A DNA stretch of 64,000 nucleotides from Epinephelus fuscoguttatus (Eukaryota > Chordata > Actinopteri > Perciformes > Serranidae): the NCBI RefSeq assembly GCF_011397635.1, contig NC_064771.1, positions 10,479,379-10,543,378 on the forward strand, in the 5' to 3' direction. The notes under the pieces are model-generated. The model was not told the DNA's origin, did not search any database, and saw only the letters and a list, made by a program, of their open reading frames with translations. Below, one piece after another: positions 25,801-37,800 of the stretch. The first letter of the stretch is position 1; the number at the start of each line of letters is the position of its first letter. A program made the position numbers and the translations under genes.

Positions 25801-28800
25801 GCAGTGAGGGAGGTGGGGATATGAAACTGACATGAGCGAGAACTCTTGGATTCGTCAACTGACTGAGAGGGAATGATCTGGTTTTGGTTGGACTGGTGAG
25901 TGCAGAGGAGGTCGGAAGGGTCTCCGTGGTAACCAACTGTGCTGACATAATCGGTGGAGAGCGAAAGGGGCATCTCTCCACGAACACGTGAATGCATCAG
26001 AGAGAGCATTAGGGCCCTTGCGTGACCCAGCGCTGACAGGGCGATTGCGGAAGCTGACTGCAGAGTGCTTGAGTAGACTGGGTGAGAACTGGAAGCAGAC
26101 TCAGATACAGCTGCCAGGGTGCTACCTAAAAACACAGAGAATATCGAATATTCATCCATTTGATAAAGTTCACCATCAGCACATGACTGTTTCACACAGG
26201 AGATGGTGGTTGATCAGCACCTATGATATTAAGGATGTTCTGTCCTGTTTCCACAGCTGACAGAACACCAGGACTCATCTGTTCCTCCATGACATGGATC
26301 ATCTTCCCCACAGCTTCCAGAACCTTCTCCTGGCACTTTTCACATAACAATTCACTTGGAACAGCCTCGGGAAAACAAAGAAAATTAAGACTTGAAAGAT
26401 TTGAAAAAGAGGCAAATTTTGACAATTATGATTACGCTTTTTTGTTGTTGTCTTTTTGGTCTGGTTGTGTGGCTGTGTTTGCATGACTTATTGTGTGCAG
26501 AATCTCTCAGTGTTTGAGATGCTACAACTGTCTCATATGAAGCATTTCCATGGTTACTGATTCCATGTTAAATATTTTTGGGCTGTGAGTAATGAGGAAA
26601 CAAATTAGGCAGTCGCTTACAGTGGACTGTGACAGTGCTGAGCTGATCTGATCAACATCAAGCAAGGAGGACACAGGGAGAGAAGCCAGGGCTTGGGTCA
26701 CATTTTCCCGAATCTCCCTCCTGTCCATGAGCTCCCTGGCAGTCCGTCCAGACTCCATCTGTGGACAGTTGGGAGAAACTGATAGTCCATATTCAGAACA
26801 AATCGGAATCTTTTAAGATTTTGTGCTAATGATCTTCAGTTATTCTGTTACAATTATTCAGAATCAGTTTAAAGTGTCATTTCATCCACTGGCAATCGAG
26901 ATATGATACTGATGGGGTGCCCAGTAGGTCACCTGGTAGTGTGGGTGCCCACCACATGCCAAGGTGCACCGTGGCAACCCAGGTTCAGTTCCAACTTGCA
27001 GCCCTTTGCTTCAAGTCGTTCTCTCTCTCCGTCTTTTACTCTTAAGCTGTCCTATCAAATAAAGCCAAAGTCAGAAAAAGAGATATCTGATACTGACCTG
27101 ATTGAGTTGGCTGGTGAGGGCAATGGAATAAGGAATAATCTCTTGAGGGTTGCCATGTTGGACCAAAGCCCACAGCTCTGTCTGGCTTTTGTTTCTGAGC
27201 CACTGTCTGGCAACTTCGTCCCTTACAGGAGTTTCAACTGCCAGCGTTCTGTAGAAGGGAGCAATCAGGAAAAGATATGACAAAGACATCAGGCACTAAA
27301 TGACTTTTCTAACCTTTAAAGCTATATTATGCAGGAATTGCCAGTTACTGTCTGTTAACGGCATCACCTTCACTGGTGAAAGCCTACTCCAGATTAACAC
27401 TTGTTTTGAAATGAGCTTTCTCTGCTTAGCGTTTCACCTTGCTTTACTTGCTTTTTTTTTTTTTTGCACTGTGTATCTTTCTCTTGGATGTTGTTTGCCT
27501 ACGGTCTGGCACCTGGTCACTAACTCACCTGCCTGCTGTGTCCAGAGATGTCTTGACCAGAGCAAAATAAGAAGAAGAAAATCAGAAAATACAGGCAGAG
27601 GGAAGGGTCTCTGCAGATAGATACAGCAGCAGTTCATAAATGATGAGAGGGATTACTTTTGTACAAGTCTACTCATTGTTTTTTAGGCAAATCCTGCACA
27701 GTTAACCTTTATCTAAATTATAAATTGTGGTAGAAGGTGTTGCACATAACAACAAACAGAATTGTGATGTTTATTTTGCTACATCAAATCCTGTTAGCTT
27801 ACCTGTTCAGAGCAATGACCTTTGCCCCTACATGGTCCTCTACCAGCAATGTAACTGTGATAACTGATGTGCTTCTTTCTTGCCCAGGACTTCCCACGGG
27901 AACCACGCTGCCAAATGTTGAACGAGTACCCCTAGGGTACATGAAAGATAAAGACCTCAAGTTTGACAGGAAGCAAATTCAAACCCTATGTCTTAAAGGT
28001 CTACTGTGTAGGATTTAATGGCAAAGCCAGTGTTTGGCTTGTCCATTCTGGGCTACTGTAGAAACAACATGGTGGACTCTATTGCAAACAAACATACATT
28101 AACATACATGTAATGATCACACTTGCTTGCCTATTAGTAGCTGTAAGTTGAGGCCTGTATTCACCTGTACAGAGTGAGCAGTGGGCACTTTGTACCAGTG
28201 GGCTGGCATGGTGCTACTTGGAAGGTATAGATCAGCTGAGAGGCCCTGCTATCATCATATTTCCACCCTGCCAAAAGACAAATTACTATCAAGAGACTTG
28301 TCAAATCAAAAGTGCCTGCTGGTTTTTCACCATTGAAATTGACACAACTATCTATGCAAACTAAATTTAGTAGCACTTCTACTGAGACCACATTGTTACC
28401 TGAGCAGTTGAAGGTGACCACCGTCTCCATCAGATGTATATCTGACTCTGGACTGAGATCACACAGACCTCCGTGTGGCGGATTGTTAGGTAGTATCGTC
28501 AGGCCTGCGCTGCCCCACTGCCCTCTGTTGGGCTGGGATACATTAAGAGTGAAGGTATACCTGTGTACTGGCTGCAGGACACCTGAACGCACCACCAAGT
28601 TAGGAGCATGTCTCCCTGTAGAGGTGGCAACTTTGTCAAGGTCAAGGGTCCTGCCAGTCTGGTCCTCAGCACTCCATTTGTACTGTGAGAAGACACATAC
28701 ATGAATCACACTAATTCTGAATGTCATATTGTCTGAATATATATTTATATTTCTTGGTTGCAAATAACAAACCGTTGTACTGTTCATTTATCCACCTAAT

Positions 28801-31800
28801 TAAGCATGGCTGAGATTGAATATAGATTAAACTGTCCAGTCGCTAATTCATTCTCTAAGCAGATGAACATCAAAATTAAAAAGATAATGGTTAACGGCTG
28901 AGACTGCAGCAGTCGAAGCTCAGTGTGATGACTTTTTCTTTCCATTTGTACTGTCGGGACATTTCATGGGCCTCTTTTTTAAATGTTTTGCCCTACGCTA
29001 TGATTTTGACCTTTACTTTCAATATCTGCATTTTCTTTGAGACCAATATTTAACAGTCACAAACACTGGTGAAATTTAACTTACTTTAAAAATGACTTTA
29101 CATGTAACCTTAAAGTATATCCGAATCATTACCTGAGCACTGTCATCACACTGTCCACATTGTCCTGAGAGGATGATGGGGCTGCTGTAACTAATGTGGT
29201 GAGGGGAGGACAGGACAGAGCAGGAAACACACTCCACAATCACAGGAAGCACAGGAGCTTCACACACTGTCACCTAAAGATAAGAGACAGAGGTATATGT
29301 GTAAGTGTCTTGTTCGACTAAATTTTTGCCCATGGTAAGTTCTTCCATAATTGCCCAAGTCTCCATACCTATTCGTATTTGCAAGAGATATTTGATGTAA
29401 TTTCATATAACTTTTCTCAACTGAACTGCAGATACAAGAAAAAGACAGTAAAAGTGTATTTTAAAGTGATAAAGCATGCTTTTGTGTTAGATTATGCGTA
29501 ATACTCACTGTCTGGTTGACAGAGGCAGGTGTCCTCCCTGCTATGTGCACAGTGAGGGTGAAAATGTAAACTGTGCCCGGGTGCAACTGAGTGCTGAGTA
29601 CAGTCATTTTCCTGCTGTTACTCCCCTCAGGCGGTTTTACAAAATGAGACTCTGTGGAGTTCTGAAAATACAAACATCCAGGTGTTAGTATCACCTACGT
29701 AGAGCTCAAGTGGGGAGATTACTGTGTATCAAAAAAAAAAAAAATCTTAAAAATCTTACACTTCCTTATCCAACTCATAATAATTACACAAAAGCTGCTG
29801 TAACATCAAGAGGACTTTACCACTGTCATGAAGGTCCAATGGTACTGCAGTGCATCATCGACTCCTGGTTCTACATCAGGGTCTTGAGATTCAGATCCGT
29901 CCAGGACGAGGTCACTGAGGCTGGGCCACAGTCTGTGTGATCCTCCCTTAATGACAGCTACCAGTGGAGAGTGGACCACTGTAACACTAGTTTTTTGTTG
30001 GACAAGTAGAGGAGTTCCCTCAAGTGAAATGGTGAATACCAAGCAATGCTGTCCTATATCGAGAGTATGCTTCGGGAGTAAGAGAAGAGGTGAAGATGCA
30101 TCTTCCTGATTTCTAGGACTAACTTTGTCATCAGGGAAGTTGGTACAATCTGACTCTTTGAGTATCTCCCATAGGTATGTGGCTTTGTAGGCAGAGCAGT
30201 TAATGTCCACGCTTGCTTCAAAGAAACTTGGTCTAGACCTGAAGATCGTAGACTGGCTCTGGACAAGAGAAGCTTGGGGGGTTGAACATTGGAGCTCCTC
30301 CACCTCCACGTGTAGCTGTGTAGACACTTGGCTGACACTGTTGAGAACTTTGACCATCACACTATATTTCCCAGGAGTATGATAAGTATGATTGACTGTG
30401 CTTAAATCTGTCGTCAGTGCCTCAGTTGAGTCTCCAAAGTCCCAGTGGAATCTGGGATTGCTCCCTCTAATCACTTTTGCAGAAAACCTGACAGCATGTC
30501 CAATGAATATGCGTCCTGAATGACAGACAAGCTTGACTTTCTTCACAGGCCACTGAACCGTGGCAGTATCATTTACCGTCTTGGAGCAGATTCCATTGGT
30601 GGCGAGCACACTAACAGACAATGAACCACTCTCTGGTGGGGTAAAGAGCACTTCTTGTCCCATGAGCCATGTGGGCTCAAACCCCTTCAACTGAAACATC
30701 CAAGTGCATTTGACTGGAAGTCCACTTTCAACTTCTGCCTTGAACTGGATCGCTTTCAGAGCCTCTAGAGTAGCCAAACAACAATGCACAAGTCGCAAAC
30801 CTTGAATATGCTCAGTAACCAGAATGTCTGAAGACACCTCGACGCTACCGACCTGGTTCCAAGCCTTCACTGTAACTAGATGCGTCCCTGCTGGAAGGCT
30901 TGATGTGGTGAACCGCCCTTCCAGAATACCCTGACTATGAATCCAGTCTTTGTTCCTAAATGTTATAACAAAGCTTACATTGCTTCCTTTGGAGATTGTT
31001 GGAATAAAGGTAACTGCTTCCTTGGTGCAAACAGATGACTTGGAAATGTTCAGCATTAGACCTTTGATTGCGTCCTCAGCTGTGACACTGTGTGAAACCA
31101 TCTGCCAATTTATCCCATTGGAGACATTCAAAGACACCTGATAGATGCCTGCACTTGGAAAAGTGTAGATACAGGTCTGATTAGTAGCACTAAAAGGCAT
31201 AGCACCTCTAACTTTCCAGTTCCAGTGCAGATCACTACCCCTCTGAATACGCCCATGGAGGTAAACGGCAGCACTTGTGGTGACATAAAATGGATGCTTC
31301 TTTCCTTCAATTTCAAAGTCCACCTCTTGGACCTCCTCCTGAACATTAAACTCTGTGGTGACATTGCTGTGGCTGAGCACATTCTGAACTGAAACTTTGA
31401 CAAGACAATGTCCAACACTTGTAAAAGTGTGGAGAAAAAAGGGCATGTGTGTTTGTAGGGGTGAAAGATCAGATACCACATACCAAAGGTACTGTAAGTC
31501 TGACCCAGTAACCACGGACACAGAGATATTCACTAATTTCCCTGATGCCACAATGTTTGATTGTGTTGTAATGTGTGCACCTGTTACACGCTGTACTGCC
31601 TCTAAAGAAATTATGCTTTTGGCCTCGCCCAACTTGTTCAAAGCTCTTAGCTGAACTGAAATCCTGCCGGGAGCTTCAGCTACAATATGAAAAAGCTCTC
31701 CATCACCAGTAATTTGCTGGTTTATTTTGCTCTGTGACACAAGCCAGTGATAAGTGACATTGGAGCCCTTGGTGATTGAAGCAATAAACATCAGTTCCTC

Positions 31801-34800
31801 TTGCGTCGGTACATATTTCGTGTTTGTCATGTTTTGACATGCAATCTGAAGACCCTCTATTCTTTCAAAGACCTCAATTAAAATAGCTGCCTCCTTTCTA
31901 CTCACCAAGTTCTGTGCTATAACTCTCACTTGATACACTCCTGCTTTCAGGAAAGCAAACCTAAACTGATAAGTCCCCTGTTTGGTTGAGGTCATACCAT
32001 CCACAGTCCAGTAATAGCTGGTGCTACTGATGGCACTGCTAATTGCTGAGATAAGAGTTTCTTCTCCTACTACAGCATACGGCTGATTTGTATGAAGTGA
32101 AAGGTCTGAAATAGACGGTAAAACGTTAACTTTAAGGGTCACAGAATCACGGCTAACAGCATTAAATGCTGTGGCAGTGACTGTGAACTGACCTGTCGAG
32201 GTAAACATGTGTGACACGTTTAGCTTCTGCTCCACCAAGGATCCATCTCCAAAATCCCACAGCACCGAAACATTACTGCCAGTGCAATTAGCAACCCAAA
32301 ATGATGCTAACGTATTGATTGTCAGTGTGCCACTTTGGCTATCATGTGCCACAGACAGCTTACTTACAGGGTTCTGAATGGTGATACGAGCGCTGGCTGT
32401 TTTGTTGTTGACTTTGTTACTTGCTGTTACTGATACCTCTTCAACACCTTCCTCTTTAAAGATAAAACACTTGCGAGTGTTTTCTGTCACAGCAGTGAGA
32501 CCAGAGGGGTTGATAAACCACTTAAATTGGTAACCTTTCATCTGCACAGGGGAAACTAACACCCTGAGGCATACCTCTTCTCCTACTGCCACTACTTCCT
32601 GTGATGACTGCACTGTCATGTTGGTTATTGGGGCTTCAACACAGATAGTCGTATTAAATGATACAGATGTAATAGAACTAAACACAGTCAGAATTACATG
32701 AAAAACTCCTTGGCTATGAAATTTGTGCATGGCCATTGACTGCCCCCTCACTTCAGTCAGAGGTGAACCATCTCCAAACAGCCAATGGAAAGTCAAACTG
32801 GATATGTTCCCACTCACCAGAGCAGTAAATGGTATGTCTTTTCCACTCATGACACATTCTGTAGGGAGAACTCTACTAACAGTCAACTTATAGACCTCTA
32901 CACTCATAGACTGATGAGCTTGGCTGACAGAATTCCAGACAGTTAGATTGACTGTATAGATCCCTGGTGACTTATAGATGTGGGAGATGGTACCATCTGT
33001 GAGGTTTCCCTGAAGGGCCCCATCACCAAAATCAAATTTCCACATGAGACTCGTACCAGTGGCCACTGTAGCTCTGAAAACTGTAGCAGAGCCAAGTTCA
33101 CTGGGTCCATCATAGCTGGCCATCAATCCGGAGATTTTCTCCATAACTTCCACCATGAGCCAGGCAGTCAGGACTGTAAGAGTGTTGTTGGCACACACTG
33201 TGACATTATAAACTCCTGCAGATGTAAAAGTGTGGTTGACTTTATGGTGGACACCTTGGACTGCTTCAGAGCCATCTCCAAAGTCCCATGTGTAGATGAT
33301 AGCATAGGTGGAGGGCTCTGCAGAAGCTTCCAGAAGGAAAGCCTGTTTGACGAGGGGCACCGGAAGGGAAGAGGAAATGAGGAGGTGATTTAATTGTGGG
33401 CGGACACTTATCTTCATGGATGCTTCAGTGTTGTCATATTGGTTGGAGACTTGGACATGAAGTGTGTAGTCATCTGCATAAAACAAAGATGCAGTGAAAA
33501 TGATTTTACCTTGATGGACTGAATAATAAGAACAAAGTACATTTTCTACCAGTTTCATTCTTGTCACCAAATGTCACCAAAATATCGGATGTTCCAATTC
33601 TACGTTAAGTGGGCTTTTAAGAACCCAACTTTAATTTTAGGGACAAATACACACAGAACATAAACTAGATGGAAATTCAGAGAGTTCAGACCTCCCCAAA
33701 TCCAAATGTCCTATCTTGCAATGTTAAAAAAAGGGAAAACAACTTGTGTCCACCCTGTGATATGCATTTTATCTAACTTTAATGGGCTCTTTCTTGGCCC
33801 ATGCTACACCCTTGCAGCAAGCTTCTCAAAAACCAGGCCAGTATGTTTTTTGTAATCCTGCTGACAAACAAACAAACCAACCGAAGACATAACCTCCTTA
33901 GCGGGGTGAAAAAGGTCTGCAAATGATACATGGGTGTCTGTCAAAATAGCAACAAAAAGACAGTACCAGCCAACCCAAAATATTAGCAAAAGGTTAATTT
34001 GATGCTCTTGTAACTTGCTGTATCTTTAAAGCAGTAATTAACTTGCATTAATTGACTTTTAGGTCACTTGAGGAGGCAGGAGAAATAAGATGTAAAAACA
34101 AAACTGTCATATAATCACCTCATAAAGTTAATACAGTGATTTTGTTAACACATTACACATCCAGCAGACACGAAACAAAATAAGCATGAATTTGTTTCTG
34201 TTCACCCAATTAAGTCCAAAGTTCAAGCTTCTCTGGTTTCTTTTGCACCAACTCCTTAGGGGAAATAAATGGCTGCTAAATGCTCAGCTATGTTTGCTAT
34301 TGCTATTGCTATTGTTATTTTGTCTGTTGTTTGGTGCTAGGCATGTAGCATGCAGTGGGTTTTCCCCTCTCACTTTACGTATGGTCATTTAATTTTATGT
34401 TGTGTGTAAAAATATTGGTAAATGCAGCTTCAATAGTTTTTGAGAGTGTGTTTACCTGGGATGGAAAAGGTATAGTTCACTGAGTCCTGGACATACACTT
34501 GCTTCCCTCCTCCCTTCATAAGCCCTTCCATGGTGTGACAGGGAGCAGACTGGCTATGGAACACCTTGCTACTGCCATCCCCAAAATCCCATCTACACGA
34601 TATATACCACATGGAAATTTAGAATAAACACACAAAACATTACTTCAGAAATACATTTCAAGAGGTAGTGTTTATTTTAAAGTCAGGGGAATAAAGCATG
34701 CCATCCCAGTGGTTGTCTATGAGTATTTCTGAGGGCTATTTGTGAAAATGTAATACCTTACCTGAAAGTGACAGGCATTGAGATATCCACTTTGACCCTG

Positions 34801-37800
34801 AGGGTGTAGAGGTGTGTAGCACCCACAGCTATGACCTCCCTGACTAACAGGAACTCTGGCTCAGCCATTGGGGTCATTTCATCAGCAGACAGGAGGATTT
34901 CTTGACTCTGAGTGCTCACAGGGTTGGAGGCTGTCACCTAACAGAAAATAACTGGTTACTTAAAAAGAAAGTAACTGAAAAATGTAACATTACAGAGAGA
35001 AATAATGTATCTTACCTTGAGCTTATACTCAGCAGGTTTCTTGAACACCACACTATAAGATTCTCCCTCATGGGCAAACTTCTCCAGGTCGTCAATCACC
35101 CACATGAATTTTACTGAGGAACCGCTCTCCACTTTGGCTCTAAATGACTAGAATGTAAAAACAAACATGAAAAAGATACCAATATCAGAAAATTTATATT
35201 CAAACTACAGTTTAATGTGTCCACATTCCTCTGATGGAATGTGAACGGATGGACTAAGAGTCAACATCCACTCTAGCAGCTTTGAAGCTGGAAGAGCAAT
35301 CAGTGCTTTGAGCTGAATTCTACGATGACAGCGTTAAATTGCTGATGTTTATGAGGCAAGGTGGAGCCTGGTTAAAGCCAGAGGCTGAAACATGTTGGTG
35401 TCACAATAAAGTGGTTGTTTGAAGACCTACTACAAATGTTGTTGGAGTTTTGACCTCTTCACTGTTAACCACATTCACCATTTTTGATTAGCGTGTTAGC
35501 ATGCTAACACTTGCTAATTATAACTAAGCCAACACGATCAGTAGACTAAATCTTGGCATTGTACATTTCTGCAAACCATGGATATGTAATATTTGTACAT
35601 TTTTATGTAGTGAATACAGTTACCTTTTTTTTTTAACCTTATAACAACACTGTGGTCAACATGTGGTTATGTTTAGGCACAAAAAACAATTTGCTATGAT
35701 TAGGAAAACTTTTGTTGTCTGCTGGTCTCAAATAGTGGTCTGCAGCTTGGCAGCCATCTCGCCTAGGTGTCATATACATGAAATAATTACTGTCACTTTA
35801 ACAATGTTGATATTATATGTATGAAATGTACAAATGTAGCGTATTCATGGTTTGCAGAAACATACAAAGGCAACATTTTCTTCTGGTGACTGGGCTGAAG
35901 TAATCACCAAGTACAGCAGAACCTGATGGGAATGTCTTTAGTTTTGAGGCATTTGTCCATAAACCAAAGTACTGGATATATGGAAATTTTGACCAGATGA
36001 TGGCGCTACACAGAAAGTAAGGGGATCACCAACGTTTTTATATATATTACCCTGTTGGGAATATATATGCGAATGTCTGTACCAAATTTCACAGAAATCC
36101 ATCCAATAATTATCAAGACATTTCACTGGATACTACACATATCAGCCTCTTGGTGCCACTAGAGAAATAATGATGCATCCTCTGGGAACCATGAATGTCC
36201 GTACTCAATGTTTTGCCAGTCCATCAAGAAGATGTGGATTATTTCAAATGATAATTGATAAATTTGATTTCCTAGTGTCAATAGGTGAAAAGTCTCCAAA
36301 ATCATTAAGGTTCATCTTCTGAGGGCCTTGAATGTCTGTACAGAATTCAAATGGCAATCAGTCCAGTAGTTAAGTCATTTCAGTTTGAACCAAAGTGGTA
36401 GACTGATCGGTTGGCTTGCCATCTCTATAGCTATGCTCCTAACATGTCCAATAAAAATATTTGATTAAATAAGGGGAATGTGTTTGCTCTAAATTCATCT
36501 TTGCAGTCTCACCTGTGGAGTGTCTACAAGAGTTCTCCGGCATCCATGTGGCTCAACACTAAGCCCTGTGACTGCTTCATAGCCAAAAACCCTCACACTC
36601 ACACTCCGAGAGCTTACTGCATCCATCACGCTGATGTTCAGTGTTTGAACTCCCACTGAGGGCAACACCAGGGTCACAGAGGAGAACCAGGCATCACTGG
36701 ACTGTCTCTTACAGCCAAGCACAGACTGAGCCATCTCTCTGGGGCAAGATGGAAAAAAGGGGACCCCAGTCTGAAGAACTGGGGCTGACCATGAGCTGCT
36801 GGCTTTCTCCCCAGACAGGACCTTGACAACAATTAGTGTTGGGACGTTGACTTGGACATGAATCTGGTTCTTTTCATCTGGCACGGGGTGGATGACGTTA
36901 AGTCCAAATTTAGATCTCAGACTCTGAGTTGTCAGGGCCCAAATATCTGGAGCTGTGGTTGTCTCTCTGTTGGTGAAGCCAAAGTTATAATCATGCTCAG
37001 TACCTCTGTGTAAATTGTCCACATACAGCATCCTCAGATTACACACCACTCCGTCCACCCACTGGCCTCCCTGGGGTAGAGAAGTGACGCCTCCCTCCCA
37101 CCAGCCTCCCCACTCCGTCCTCCTAAGGGACATGTAAGTCTGGCGCCACGGAGAGTTTAGAGAAGCTTCACTGTTCAGGCAATGGAGGAATGTTCCAGGG
37201 TCGCGAGTGTGTTGTATAGCCACAATATCATCAGGGTACACCATGATCGCTTGATCTGGAAGAAGCAACTGACAACAAAAAAAAAAAGCAGGAAATAGTG
37301 TAAGGAGTCTATTTTTGATATTGTAATCAAACACCAAAGGTCCATAACTGCTGTAGGTCAACTCACACTTATAGTTTTTAAATCAGAGCTCGGGTTAACG
37401 CTCAGAGGCAGGTCAGCCACCAGGTGGTAGAAGGGTGGTATTGCAAGGTATCTGGGCGGTAAGGTAAAGCCACGGCCTTCTGCTGCAGAGTCATAGGGGC
37501 TGCAGGGACTGGTGGTGGGCACACAGGTCTCCAGCAGGTGGCACCAGTACTGGCCCATGCTGCAGCCCCCTGTGGTGTTACACAGAGGTACCGCTGAGCA
37601 GCACGTGAATGGATTAAGGAGAGAGCTGCAGCCTGAGGAGCAAAAAGGAGATTATTACCCACAGCATCAAACAAACAGAAGCTCTCAGAAAACCCTAAGA
37701 GTAAGTAAGTAAGTAACTGTTGTACTGTACCTGGAGGAACCAGGTGATGGTTGGGGTTGCAGTAGGGTCGGAGGATCTGGACACGGGCCTGAGAGGACAC

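Noticed and set aside
26913-27079. tRNA gene
   Set aside because: It has tRNA-like promoter boxes but no cloverleaf, and is followed by a SINE body and flanked by target duplications.
35505-35525. TGTTAGCATGCTAACA palindrome as a regulatory operator
   Set aside because: TTAGCATGCTAA is part of a common dispersed fish repeat (also near 54460), so no regulatory role is supported.
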